A stretch of 64,000 nucleotides of DNA from Lotus japonicus (GCF_012489685.1 NC_080042.1:42150066-42214065); one strand, 5' to 3'; positions 32,383 to 43,670 are shown, counted from the first letter of the stretch. The notes: a model not told the origin generated them from the letters alone. Translations and numbers: made by a program.

Positions 32383-32616
32383 ACTTTAGGAACTTTCTTT
32401 TCTTCTGTGTTCCTTTTATCTATGTTTATTTATTTTCTTCTTGAACTATATTTTTCTTTACTATGTTTATCTATTTTCTGTTTATTCAATTATCGTTCTC
32501 ATTATGTGTTGCATAATACTTGTTTCATCATAAAGTTTCTTTTAACTCATACACATTAACTAACAAACAACTTTTTATTCATTAATACGAAACTTCATAC
32601 ATATGCATCATCTAAA

Positions 32617-32823
32617 TCAAAAAGGAGGATTTCTCCTCAAGGCTCTACATTCTCTACGCATCGCCGCTTTCTCAAGCTCCAGACGATGCTGCTCATACTC
32701 TAGTTGATTCAAGCTCAGGCGCATTTCCTGCTTCTCAAGACCCTCCGCCATTGCTACCAGTGCATCCTCCACCTCATGCCTCTTCATCATGTTATCCAGC
32801 TCCGCTGGAAGAGGTCTTGTAAC
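32617..32823 (-). pseudogene. C-terminal 68 codons of the antisense ORF, copy 5
   Basis: Read on the minus strand, the sequence is open from 32823 to the TGA at 32617-32619. It ends RRECRALRRNPPF, matching the RMRRDPPF end of the 130-aa antisense ORF in the other copies. Glu- and Leu-rich, coiled-coil-like. The N-terminal half is lost where the gypsy LTR starts at 32824. The frame has stayed open despite strong divergence, while the sense ORF beside it is broken. Confidence 0.6.
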
Positions 32824-33020
32824 TGTAAGGCCCTGAACTCATGTTGTATTGTGCAAGTCAAAGATTGAATAAAATGAGGTTTTTGTTCAAGTTTGAGAAA
32901 TTGACAGATTACACTGTCAACTTGTGGGAATTTTTAGAGGGTCTTAACGACCTCATTTGGGGAAATGTCCTTCATGAGAGTTGTAGCCCTTTAAGTTTAG
33001 AAAATTCTCGAAGTGGAATC
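32824..33020 (+). repeat. Start of a gypsy-type LTR, cut by gap
   Basis: Begins TGTAAGGCCC, the same start as the Tekay-like LTR read on its coding strand, and abruptly interrupts copy 5. The text after it (CTTCATGAGAGTTGTAGCCC) has the look of plant gypsy LTRs. It runs into the N run. Confidence 0.5.
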
Positions 33021-33120
33021 NNNNNNNNNNNNNNNNNNNNNNNNNNNNNNNNNNNNNNNNNNNNNNNNNNNNNNNNNNNNNNNNNNNNNNNNNNNNNNNN
33101 NNNNNNNNNNNNNNNNNNNN
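33021..33120. other. Assembly gap (100 N)
   Basis: Exactly 100 N, placed between a plus-strand gypsy-type LTR and minus-strand copia pol. Length unknown. Confidence 0.99.
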
Positions 33121-34728
33121 TGTCCTGAAGAGCTTCATCTATGGACTTGGGTTCAATTAAGGACACCAATCCTTTCAGACTCAGCAAGGTCTCTTCAGAG
33201 GGTCTGAAGGCAGATCTGGTTCTGACTGGTTCATCTTTGTTGCCCAGAATCAATTCCTTAGGGTGAGCTGCAGTGATTCTGCTCTTCTTCAGAGTTTGTG
33301 AGTTAGAGGGACCAGCTTCTTCCTCTGGTTCATCTTCCTCTGGCTCAACTTCCTCTGGAGCTTTGCCTTTGTCAGAAACATTAATGCTTAAATCTGCAAA
33401 CTTTTCAACTAGCTTTGACTGGTCAGAGTCAAGCTTATCATCAAATCTAACATGAATAGATTCTTCAATAGTCTTAGCATCAGTATTATAAAATCTAAAA
33501 CCTTTAGATCTATCAGAATAACCAAGTAATAGACACTTAGAAGACTTAGCATCAAATTTATGCAATCTATCCTTAGTATTGAGAACATAACAAACACAGC
33601 CAAAAGGATGAAAATAAGAAATGTTGGTTTTATGTTCTTCCACAATTCATAAGGAGTCTTATTCAGAATTGGTCTCACAGAGATTCTGTTCTGAATGTAA
33701 CATGCTGTATTTACTGCCTCTGCCCAAAAGTGCTTAGCCATGCCAGTTTCTTGGAGCATGGTTCTAGCCATCTCCTGAAGAGTTCTGTTCTTCCTCTCAA
33801 CAACACCATTTTGTTGAGGAGTTCTGGGACAAGAGAAATCATGTGCAATTCCATAGGAATCAAACAGACTCTCAAACTTGTCATTCTCAAACTCTCCACC
33901 ATGGTCACTTCTGACACGCACAATCCTACAAGCCTTCTCGTTTTGCACTTGAGCAATGAAGGTAGAGAACACAGCATGAGACTCATCCTTGCGGGTTAGA
34001 AACTTTACCCATGTCCAGCGGCTATAGTCATCAACGATAACCATCCCATATCTCTTGCCACCTATAGACTCAGTTTTCACTGGTCCAAAAAGGTCGATAT
34101 GCAGAAGTTCCAACGGCCTTGAGGTTGAGACAACATTCTTTGCCTTGAAAGGGACTTTTGTGAATTTGCCTTTCTGACATGCTTCACAAAGAGCGTCTGA
34201 AGCGAACTTCAGATTGGGTAAGCCCCTGACAAGGTTTAGCTTGCTCAGCTGAGAAATCTTTCTCATACTGGCATGCCCTAACCGTCTATGCCATACCCAC
34301 TGCTCTTCATTAACAGACAGAAGGCACTTCACATTCTGAGCTTCCAACTCAGATAATCTGATCTTATAAATGTTGTTCTTCCTCTTGCTGTTAAACAGAA
34401 CAGAGCCATCGATCTGACTTACAGCCCGGCAGGACTTTTGATTGAATATAACATCATAACCCTTGTCAGCTAATTGACTTATAGACAATAAGTTATGTGT
34501 TAAGCCGTCTACCAATAAAACATTATCAATGCATGGACTACTATCTACACAAATAGTACCAGTACCAACAATTTTACCCTTTTCATTTCCTCCGAAGCCA
34601 ACTTCGCCTCCAGGCTTAAGTTTCAGCTCTCGGAACATACGCTTTTCTCCCGTCATGTGACGCGAGCATCCACTGTCCAGATACCATGATTGGTGTTTCA
34701 GTGGAGCTATCAAGGATATCTGCAACAT
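33121..34728 (-). pseudogene. Copia pol, copy 2: protease and integrase, frameshifted and cut by gap
   Basis: From 34728 the frame shows protease ([13 protein letters not shown]), the GAG-pre-integrase domain and integrase core, as in copy 1. Near 33626 a run of G is one shorter than in copy 1 (22748-22750), which shifts the frame; the rest continues in another frame to the gap. The start overlaps gag in the +1 frame with the same offset as copy 1. Confidence 0.88.
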
Positions 34729-36526
34729 AGATAATTTTGTCCTTAGGTACCCACTTTCTGGGTCCTCTTTTGTTAGTTACCCCAGAGGTTCTGATCACCT
34801 TGGGTGTCTCAACATAATATTTTAAAGGAATATTTGCATGATATTTAGTCATAGAGAAAGATCCCTTTTTAAGAGGATGTTTAGCAACTTTAGCAGGTAC
34901 AGGATCAGGCAATATGGTACCAGAGGGAACAAAGCATTCATACAGGGATTTAGCTTTAGACACAGAAGGCTCATTTCTAATTGGTTTAGAATAGCCAATG
35001 CCATGCATTCCATTTCTGCTTACGCCATAGATCATGGAAGCCATTAAGCTTCTATCCACGCTTTTAGCTAGGAATCTTTGAAAAGATTTTTCATACTTAG
35101 ATTCATTCCTACAATCAGAGGCATCACAGGCAACAATTTCTTCTAACTTAGCAATCTGGTTCTTAAGCACAGAGTTAGAATTTACCAAAGCATGATTTTC
35201 ATTTTTCAAATCTGAAATAATTTTCTCATGTTCAGAAGGAGTCTTGGAGACAGCAGATAAGTTCTTTTTCAACTTTTTATGCTTAGACAGTAAAGAGTTA
35301 TACTTATCCATGATATCAGACAAAGCATGTTTCAGTTCAGAGGTAGAGAAAGAAGCAAATACCTCATTTTCATCGTCTGAGTTAGGTTCTCCTTCTGATT
35401 CTGAGTCAGAGTCAACAGCTTCCTTTGACTCTGATCCTTTGTCTTTGACAATGGCCATGAGTCCTTGGACTTCACCATCAGAGTCAACATCCTCTGACTC
35501 TGATTCATCGAATGTCACCATCAGACTCTTCTTGGTCTTGAAGTGCTTCTTTGGCTTCTTGTCTTTCTTCAACTTTGGACAATCATTTTTGTAGTGCCCA
35601 GATTCTTTGCACTCAAAACATGTGACTTCCTTGATTGAAGACTTCTTCTGGCCTGAGGACTCATACTTTCCTTTTGCCTTTCCAGAGCCTTTGAACTTGC
35701 TCTGCCTGTGCTTCCAGATGCGGTTGAGTCTCTTGGAGATCAGAGTCAGCTCATCTTCATCAGAATCTTCTGATGCTTCTTCAGATTCTTCTTCTTCAGC
35801 TTGAAGAGCCTTTGACTTCTCAACCTTAGCCTTTTCAGATTTGGATTTCAAGGCTATGGACTTTTTCCTCAGATCTTGCATCTCTGAGCGCTTCAGCTCA
35901 TGGCATTTCAAAATGCTGATGAGTTCTTCTAAACTCATATTCTCAACGTCTCTCGTGAGCTCTATTGAAGTCACCAAAGGCATCCAACTTTCAGGAAGAC
36001 ACCTGATGACCCTTATGACATGATCTTTTGTTGTGTAGCTCTTGTTGAGAGGTCGTATGCCAGCTACAAGCAATTGAAATCTGGAGAACATTTCTTCAAT
36101 GGACTCATTTGGCTCCATGATGAAGGATTCATACTTTTGGATCAAAGACAATGCCTTTGATTCTTTGACTTTCTTGTTTCCTTCATGAGACATCTTCAGA
36201 GAGTCAAAAATGCCTTTAGCAAACTCACGATCTGTAATCTTCTGGTACTCCTCATAGGAAATAGCACTTAGAAGAATTGCTCTTGCTTTGTGATGTTGTG
36301 AGTACAGCTTCTTTTGATCTGCAGTTATCTCTGACCTTGGGATCTTCTTGCCATCTGCATCAACTGGACGCTCATAGCCATCCACAATAATATCCCAGAG
36401 ATCTGCATCGAAACCCAGAAAGAAACTTTCCAGTCTATCTTTCCAATATTCGAACCTTTGACCGTCGAACATAGGAGGCTTTGCATTGTAACCATCTCTT
36501 TGAGTTTCACTGGTGGTGGCAGCCAT
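34616..36526 (-). CDS. Copia Gag, copy 2 (636 aa)
   Basis: Intact ORF, same length as the Gag at 23739-25649 and only scattered substitutions. UBN2-type N-terminal region, CCHC knuckle [14 protein letters not shown] near residue 303, acidic Ser-rich stretch, coiled coil. It starts at the ATG after the primer site. Both family copies keep this 636-codon frame, which supports the start and stop used. Confidence 0.92.
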   Translation of the reverse strand: MAATTSETQRDGYNAKPPMFDGQRFEYWKDRLESFFLGFDADLWDIIVDGYERPVDADGKKIPRSEITADQKKLYSQHHKARAILLSAISYEEYQKITDREFAKGIFDSLKMSHEGNKKVKESKALSLIQKYESFIMEPNESIEEMFSRFQLLVAGIRPLNKSYTTKDHVIRVIRCLPESWMPLVTSIELTRDVENMSLEELISILKCHELKRSEMQDLRKKSIALKSKSEKAKVEKSKALQAEEEESEEASEDSDEDELTLISKRLNRIWKHRQSKFKGSGKAKGKYESSGQKKSSIKEVTCFECKESGHYKNDCPKLKKDKKPKKHFKTKKSLMVTFDESESEDVDSDGEVQGLMAIVKDKGSESKEAVDSDSESEGEPNSDDENEVFASFSTSELKHALSDIMDKYNSLLSKHKKLKKNLSAVSKTPSEHEKIISDLKNENHALVNSNSVLKNQIAKLEEIVACDASDCRNESKYEKSFQRFLAKSVDRSLMASMIYGVSRNGMHGIGYSKPIRNEPSVSKAKSLYECFVPSGTILPDPVPAKVAKHPLKKGSFSMTKYHANIPLKYYVETPKVIRTSGVTNKRGPRKWVPKDKIIYVADILDSSTETPIMVSGQWMLASHDGRKAYVPRAET

Positions 36527-36584
36527 TGTTTTTCACACCGGCCCGGATCACTGAACACTGTTAGGTGTGGTAATCAGAACTTGC

Positions 36585-36596
36585 GCTCTGATACCA
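36585..36596 (-). other. Primer binding site (tRNA-Met), copia copy 2
   Basis: Minus strand TGGTATCAGAGC, two bases inside the LTR at 36599. Confidence 0.88.
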
Positions 36597-36598
36597 AT

Positions 36599-37883
36599 TG
36601 AAGGTATGAAAAACGGTAGAAAGGGGGGGTTTGAATAACGTTTTCAGTACAAAACTTCCACCTTAAAGATTTTGGCAAATCTTTCGAGAACTTAAGTGCT
36701 AAAGATAAGAGATAGAAAAGCACACAAGTATTTTATCCTGGTTCACTTGATAAATCCCTCAAGCTAATCCAGTCCACCCGTTAAGGTGATTTCTTCCTTC
36801 TTAGAATGAAGGCAATCCACTAATCAGATAAGAGTTACAACTGCACTTGAAACCTACAAGTGACTAACAATTACACTGACTTAGCTATCACTAAGATTCA
36901 CTCTCTTAGTCTTCTCTAGGATCCGATCAACCTTGATCTCCTAAAGGAATCACCACTAAGATTCACTCTCTTAGTCTTCTTAAGGATACTGACCTACCCG
37001 GTCCCTTAAGGAAAATCAAACAACTGTTTGAGGTTGGTGTTTACAAAGGTTTTGCTTCTAAATAAGCTGAGTGTAAACTAAATGAATTTCAGATGAAAGA
37101 AAGCTTAGAATATTTTGAATATGTCTTGCGCGTGTGTATTGCTTCTTCGTAGTTTCTTCTAGCCGCTTCTTTCAATCTTCAGCCTCTATATATACTCCAA
37201 GGATTAGGGTTGAGCGTTGCATGGGAAATGCTACCGTTGGAGGGCAGTTCTGGAAAATCCAGCTTCTGCTGTGGCTGAGAACGTTAGGTAGGTCGTCAGG
37301 AAGGTACACTTGCTTTTGTACTTGGATAGCGACTTGACCTTTTAACCTAGGAGACTTCTGATCAAAGGAATACTTCATATTGGAACTTGTGAAGCCGGTT
37401 GATCAGAGTCAGAGGGAAAGCACAGATCCTCTGACCATTGTATCTTCTGATTCTGAACTCAGAGGGAAGAACATGGCCTTCAGAGTTTCTTGCTTCTGGA
37501 CATCAGAGTTTCCACTATTCAACTTCTGGATCTTCAGAGTCTTCTACACCATCAGAACATCTGAACCTTCAGTGTTTCTTGGTTATCAGAACTTCTGGAT
37601 CTTCAGAGCTTCTAGCGACTGAGTCCACATCAGAGTTTGTATAGCTTCAGAACTTCTGAAGCTTTTCCACTGTTCATACTGAACATGGTGAATGCGAAAG
37701 CGTTGCTTGGGTTACCCTTTATACACAGTGCTTCTGATTTGTGTGAGATTGAGTTGAGGTCAGAGCCTGTAGATAGCACACTCAGAAAAACACGTTAGAG
37801 TACCACAATTGTTCATATCAAAAGATTAACTTGTAATCATCAAAACATAGAGTTGTACTACTAGATCAAAACTTGATCTTACA
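36599..37883 (-). repeat. 5' LTR of copia copy 2 (1285 bp)
   Basis: Same ends as the copy 1 LTR but about 80 bases longer. Near 36950-37060 it has a partial repeat of the CACTAAGATTCACTCTCTTA region and sequence also present in the copy 3 LTR, suggesting a mosaic LTR. Confidence 0.9.
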
Positions 37884-38743
37884 AGATTTTCCCTATACTT
37901 TTCTATACGTTCTCTCCCTTTGGCATTATTAAAAAGCGTTCTAGGTTATTGCCAAAAGCGGTATCAGAGCATAAGTTAACATGCATAGCATAGATATAAG
38001 TGTGAGATAAACATGCATTGCATAGATAACAGCTTAAACATTAAACAGTGCAATAAAGCAAGTAACAACATAGGTGCAATTGTTCAACAGTTAAAACTGT
38101 TTAAAAAGAGAGGGATAGAGAGTGGCCATTAGCCAAAACGGAGTAGCCTTGTTTTGTCATTAGCCAATAGCATGCTGAACGGAAGAACATGTCACTTTAA
38201 GAAATGGCAAGGTATCACTCATTGCATTTTCTTTTCAAATAATAAAACTATTGGCTAATGGCCACTCTAGTATCGGGATCGAGAAGGAGAGGTGGGGGGG
38301 GGGAAGTGGAATTGGGATCGGGAAGGAGGAGGAGTTGTGGTTTCTAGGTTTAGTTTTTTTGGTTATTGTTTTTGCGCCCCAAGATAATGAAGAAAGATAG
38401 TTGAAGGAGGACAAATGGTGTGGCAGTTTGGGAAGGAGGTGGAGGTTGGAAGAAGGGTGGTTGAGGAAGGAGAAATGGTCAATTTTGAATTGGATTTAAT
38501 TTTTGACAATGTAAAAGAAGAATTGAAATTTTTCTAGATTTGATGTTCCATGGAAGATGAACAAAGATGAAGCTGGAGATAAATTCAGCATTAGGAAAAA
38601 TGAAGGTTTTTTATTTTAAAAAAAAAGAAATTAATTCATATTTTTGATTTTGATCCCTCTGAAAATTCAACGTGAACATTTAAATTCCACGTAAGTAAAA
38701 TCCCACATGTCACTATGCCACATAATCATGAAATTGGCTCAAG
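37884..38743. other. Intergenic stretch with small inverted-repeat element
   Basis: No gene. GGTATCAGAGC at about 37960 looks like a primer binding site, so the first 90 bases may be the end of another, older LTR element in which copy 2 landed. Bases 38119-38136 (AGAGTGGCCATTAGCCAA) are repeated inverted at 38251-38268, giving a 150 bp MITE-like structure. The rest is purine-rich, then AT-rich. Confidence 0.45.
38119..38268. mobile_element. MITE-like inverted-repeat element (150 bp)
   Basis: Perfect 18 bp terminal inverted repeats AGAGTGGCCATTAGCCAA. A third related word (CATTAGCCAATAG) lies inside near 38159. I see no clear target duplication, so the superfamily is open. Confidence 0.5.
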
Positions 38744-39271
38744 TAGGGGTGGGAAAAAGCCAAGCGGCCTGGCTTGTCAGAGTTCTGCCCTAACTTATTT
38801 ATTAAAAAGGCTGGGTCTAGACTTTTTAAAATGCTTGATTAACTAAAAAGATTAGGCACAAGCTATCAAAAAAAAGTCTATTTGACTCGACTTGTTTATG
38901 TAATATAAATTTTATAAATAATATTATTTGAGAGCAGTTATATACAAGTTTTACGTTCCTCTTGTAACATAATAAAATATTACACAATTTTTATTATTTG
39001 AAAAGGAAATGCAATGATATATAAAAAGACATACTAGCCTTGTTGGTGGCCTATTAGTCTATCGGCCTATTGGTCTTCTTTTTTTAAAATTCTCTCTTAA
39101 ATAGGCTTTTAAGTAGGCTTGTAGGTCAAACCATATCTTATAACAGGTCAAGTCAAGCCTTTAAAATTCAGCTTGTTAAAAGGCCACAAGCCATGCTTGG
39201 GCCACAATAAGAGAAGTTGGCCAAGCATGGGTCACGCAAAACCTAGCTTGACTTGACTTATTTCCACCCTA
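38744..39271. mobile_element. hAT-type MITE (528 bp)
   Basis: Begins TAGGGGTGGGAAAAAGCC and ends TTATTTCCACCCTA, imperfect inverted termini of the plant hAT type. The eight flanking bases are GGCTCAAG on the left and GACTCGAG on the right (six of eight alike), consistent with an aged 8 bp duplication. No transposase. Confidence 0.7.
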
Positions 39272-39391
39272 GACTCGAGGAAAAAAATCTCACGTTCTAA
39301 CAAGTTAAGTGATTCAGATTAGTGAAAATTTAATTTATAATAATTCGATGTAATACAATGAAAAAAAACTATTTAACTAACAAAAAACTAT

Positions 39392-41630
39392 GGGGTAAAT
39401 ACTCACTTTGGTCCTTGAATGTGTCACTCGCTGTCAACTTGATCCCTAAACTTTAAAAATCCATCCCGCGGTCCCTGGAAGTGGCAGACGTCAATCAAGT
39501 TAGTCCCTCCGTCAGTTTTGGTCAACTAACAGAGATGACGTGACTGTTAAATCTTGACGTGGCAAACGTTAGACAAATTAGTCCCCGAATGTGGCAACCG
39601 TATGCAATATAGTCCCTACTAAAAAATCACCCATTTTACAAAAAATGAGTGTGAAGGGATTCGAACCCAGCACCTAAGAATGAAAAAAAAAGTCATTTTC
39701 CAGTTGAGCCACATAATCTAACATCTATAATGTGAATTCAATTATATTTATTTAAACGTTAGATGTTAAATTGAAATTGAAATATTTAAATTATTTTCTT
39801 CATTTTCTAATCTTCGTCATTCTTCTTCTTCTCCTTCATCAGACCCCCAAACCCAGATACCCATCCTCATCTCAACCACTAGCCCACCAAAATCAAACCC
39901 ACAAATTCAAACCCCCTTCATCTTTTCTCGGTTTTCAGTTGGATCTGGTTGATGGAAGAGAAGAGCATTATGGAGGAAGAATATCATCCACGGGTTAAAA
40001 AATTTGAAAACCTGAAATCTTTGGGTTAAAAAGTTCGATAAAGGAGGAGATAGGGGAAATGGGTGGAGAGAGGGGGAGGTGGGGATTTGATGATGACAGG
40101 GTGGGAGAAAGCATGAATGAATTTGTTTCAAACTCATTCAATCATTTTGGGTTTACTCCGAATGAATGAGAGAAAGCAAGAATGAATTTGATGATGATGG
40201 GTGAGAGAAAACAAGAATAAATATGAGTTTAGTCTGAAAATTCTGGGTTTGTTTCCAAATCCATTTAATCACTTTCATTGTGTTTTGTTCTTGTTTCTGG
40301 GTTTCTGGGTTTAGGGTTCTGATAAAGGAGAAGAACAATGATGAAGATGAGAAGATGAAGAAAAATAATTTAAGTATTTCAATTTCAATTTAACATCTAA
40401 CGTTAAATAAATATAATTGAATTCACATTATATACACTAGATTGTGTGGCTTAACTGGCAAATGGCTTGTTTTGTCACTCTTAGGTTTTGGTAGGGGTGG
40501 CAATATGGGTTGGCGGGCCGGTCGGGTTCAACCTGCCACTAACCCGCCGAAATGTGGGTTGGGTTGGGTTAGCCCACTTTTGGTATTTGAGTTCAAAGTC
40601 TCAACCCAACCCATATTTGAGCAGGAATGCGGATTGGTGGGCTAGCTCACTTAGAAAATATAGTGAAATAAAAAAAGACGTGTAACGAGGAATTTTAAGA
40701 AATCTTTCACTTTTCATATGTTGGCACAAGAAAAAATTAGAATTATACTTATTTTTTAGCTTTAAATGTAATGAGTTCAACTAAAAATTCTCACTAATAG
40801 CAATACCAAAAAAGTATTTATCATGCGTGGTTATTAAAAATTGTAAAACTGTAACCTCAATAGCAACTATCAAGTGTAAGTGTCAATAACATTCATCAAT
40901 CATTGATAAATATCATTTTCCTTTGATACACACTCACTTAATATTACTTAACACCACTAGATGTGTTTTACAATCATCAACAAGAGTTTACTTTAGCCAA
41001 TAATAGTCAACCAACAATTATAAACGGTAATGTCGAGTCATGAAAGTTTCAGACAAAACATAACCTACACATAAGAGCCGCAACTTATATAGGTGAATCC
41101 ATGGAAGATCATCATTGACTAGTTTCCAAAATAGTTTTTTTTTAGTTTATGATTGTCGTAATATATGCGCACCTTACAATAATCTACCTAAAGAATAAAA
41201 ATAAAAAGAAATTTTAAAAATTTCAAAAAAAAAAAAGGTGAAAAATGGGTTGACGGGCTAACCCAACCCAACCCGTCATTAACTAGTCAAAATGCGGGTT
41301 GAGTTGGGCTGACCCACTTTTAAAATTTGGGTTCAAAATCGCAACGCAACCCGCTAAAGAAGGTTGGCCAAACGGGCTGGCCTAGCAGGCCAAGCCCATT
41401 TTGTCACCTTAGGTTTTGGGTTAGAATCTATTCACACCTATTTTTTAGTAGGGACTAAATTGCAGATGTTTGTCACATTCGAGACTAATTTGCTTAACGT
41501 TTGCCATGTCATTTCCGTTAGTTGACTAACACTGATGGAGGGACTAACTTGACGGACGTCTGTCACTTTCGGAGAACGCCGTATGGATTTTTAAAGTTTA
41601 CTGACAAAGTTGACAGCCTGTGACAAATTG
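39392..41630. mobile_element. Long-armed fold-back (MULE-like) transposon, interrupted by a hAT element
   Basis: The left arm (39392-39800: GGGGTAAATACTCACTTTGG, then 'TAGTCCCTCC' text and the stretch before 39800) recurs inverted on the right in two blocks, 40350-40480 and 41440-41630. Without the nested 920 bp element the whole is about 1.3 kb and mostly self-complementary. Near 39658-39715 (and inverted at 40435-40480) there are tRNA-like words, GATTCGAACCC and CCAGTTGAGCCAC. The right end is degenerate and no target duplication is clear. No transposase gene. Confidence 0.65.
40492..41411. mobile_element. Non-autonomous hAT element (920 bp) nested in the fold-back element
   Basis: Starts TAGGGGTGGCAATATGGG and ends CCCATTTTGTCACCTTA (inverted termini). 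It is flanked by a perfect 8 bp duplication GGTTTTGG at 40484-40491 and 41412-41419, the hAT hallmark. Subterminal regions are rich in GGGTTGGG and its complement, which may be transposase binding repeats (inference). The interior is AT-rich with no ORF. Confidence 0.85.
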
Positions 41631-41640
41631 TTGGACTTTT

Positions 41641-41870
41641 TTTTTCCTTCGCTGTTAGGTCATCCTTCCGCGCGCTTTCGCGAAACAACTCCAGTACTCC
41701 ACCCTCCTCCTCCCACTCCCTACCGGTACTTTCTTCTCTTCCTCTTTTCTAATACACTCATTTCTAATTGTTCTTCACTATTCCCCTGCTTCTGATTTCA
41801 ACTCGCTACCTATCTGTCACAATTTGCTCACAAACATCGATTATAAGCTTCACGCCTTCATGGGTTTTGT
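41641..41870 (+). other. Probable 5' UTR exon and promoter-proximal region of the DnaJ gene
   Basis: CT-rich, transposon-free stretch ending in GT|GTAAGT at 41870/41871, a strong splice donor. The coding start lies 1.9 kb further on, after a good acceptor (TGTTTGCAG, ending 43670), so a 5' UTR intron is likely. The start of transcription cannot be fixed; no clear TATA box. The sequence directly upstream is the arm of the fold-back transposon. Confidence 0.5.
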
Positions 41871-43670
41871 GTAAGTTTGAATTTTCTGCTAGCATTTTTC
41901 TACATTTCCCTCTATTTGGGTTACAATTTCATCGAAACAAACATGCCCATCAGCATGAATTAAGTTCCATGTTGGTTGATTGATTTTGTATTTTCATCTG
42001 ACTTATGGACTGTTTGAAGTGTTGAGTTACATCATTATTGATTCCATTTTGGTTTTGAAATTGTTAACTGAATGGCAATGCCTTACCCTTAACATATCTT
42101 ATGCTAAATTAATTGCAGCAGCATTTCACTTAGATCTTAATTCTATGATTCTTAACCTCTGGCTGTAATGCAAGCAGACACAAGTTGGTTTTATAAGCTA
42201 AATAATTTGACATTTAGCTTCGAGGAGATGGACTTATTAACTTTCATGCCGTCGCAGTATAGATACTCTTTTTTAGTTAATGGTCGAATTTTGTACTTCA
42301 ATCATATTTTTGGGCTGTCTTTTGGTCCATGAGGAATCCCTTTCTCTAATTTATTGCTAGACATTAATTGTGTTTATTAATATGGACTAGTTTTTTCCAC
42401 CAATTGATGTAGATTGTGGGATGGCTGATTCTGCATAACTAATTCAGCATTATGAACTAGTCTTTTGTCTTCCAGCATTATATGCAGTTTGAAATGAAAG
42501 ATGCATACCACGGTTCTCATTTTCTTGCAATTTTTTTGTAATAGTATTAACTGCACAGATATGCGTTATTGAAAACAAGAAAAAGATAAATAGAAAATCT
42601 AGTCCTCCTTCCTTTCCACCTAATCAGAGAGGTGTAGAGAGAGACTCAAGAAATAGAGGAATATGTAGGGACTTGGAATTCATATCAATAGAGAGGCCCA
42701 AACCCAAAGCACATAGAGAAATAGCGGGAACTGAAAAGGAAGCAACAAAGATGAAAGCAATAGAGAGAAATTGAAAATCATTGGCAGAGAATAAATTATA
42801 AAACACTGGAACAGATACTGAAGAACCAAGGGGTTACATGAGAAAACTATCATTCATCGGAGATGGTGGAGGTTATTAGTTAGTGTCATTTATTTCTCAT
42901 TAAGAATTTCTACATCTTACACTATGAATGCAATAGATGATTCTTTTAGGAATTAGGAACGAAATCGATATTGATGATAACTGGATGGCTGGAGATGATA
43001 ACTCGAGAAGCTCAATTCAAATTCTGTTTATGTACTGCCTCTTAGTTTTTGATATTTTCTGCTTCTGGCTCTTTAAGCTTTGGGTCTCAGCTCTATGGCG
43101 TTGTTGGTCTTTGTGGTTGGGTCTTTTGGTTTGCATGACTCGGGTGGCTCTCTATTGTAGGTGTCGTGCGACTGGTAGGATGTTTGAACTTGTCATTGCT
43201 TTTGGCTTTAATAGGAACCTCTCCTAGTGGTGTAAACGCTAGGGGCTGTTTGTTTGGTGTTGTTTGCTTGTGGGGATTTTAGAGGTTTTTAGAGGGTCTT
43301 TGCTGTAGTGGCTGGGTTTTTGCCATCTTTTTGTTAGCTTGGTTACTGTACCCATGTTGAGAGGGGTTGTTTCTCAACTTTATCTATATTGACATATATC
43401 TTTTAATTAAAAATAAACTATACAATTCAAATTTATGTCCTTAATTTATACAATTTTATGCTTCAAAAGATTTTGCAGTCTTCCTTGGATTTTGTTTCAC
43501 TTACTATGTTCAGCTTTGTATCATGCGGCGTCTTGAACTATCTTTCTCCTTCTGAAGTTGTAAACTAAATATATGCTCATTTTTTAGTAGTTTCCTTCTG
43601 TTTAGATAGTATCTTACTGAACATTAAAGCTCATTTTAGCTCATTAAATTTCAGCATACAATGTTTGCAG
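41871..43670 (+). other. Probable 5' UTR intron of the DnaJ gene
   Basis: Bounded by GTAAGT and TTTGCAG. No gene inside. Near 43350-43425 it carries CATGTTGAGAGGGGTTGTTT followed by a T-rich stretch ending in TTTTAATTAAAA. This matches the 3' end of a short retroposon at 60976-61033, so a 5'-truncated LINE or SINE tail is probably present from about 43210 to 43425. Confidence 0.45.

Larger units (their letters stand above)
31857..32823 (+). mobile_element. Sirevirus fragment (copy 5), host of copy 3
   Basis: Starts inside the extra sense ORF and runs through its stop, the spacer and the end of the antisense ORF. It is the same layout as copies 1 and 4 but clearly more diverged. It is broken on the left by copy 3 and on the right by a gypsy-type LTR start at 32824. 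Confidence 0.75.
33121..37883 (-). mobile_element. Sirevirus-type copia (copy 2), 5' half only
   Basis: From the right: 5' LTR 36599-37883, tRNA-Met primer site 36585-36596, intact gag, then pol as far as the linker after integrase, where the gap begins. Very similar to copy 1 in coding parts. Reverse transcriptase, the extra ORF and the 3' LTR are not in the window, so no target duplication can be checked. Confidence 0.9.

Noticed and set aside
32841..33643. ORFs running through the N run at 33021-33120
   Set aside because: The frames are joined only by undetermined bases; the left and right sides belong to different elements.
37950..37980. A further complete LTR element starting at the primer-site-like GGTATCAGAGC
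   Set aside because: No LTR start, gag or polypurine tract could be matched to it; noted only as a possible relic.
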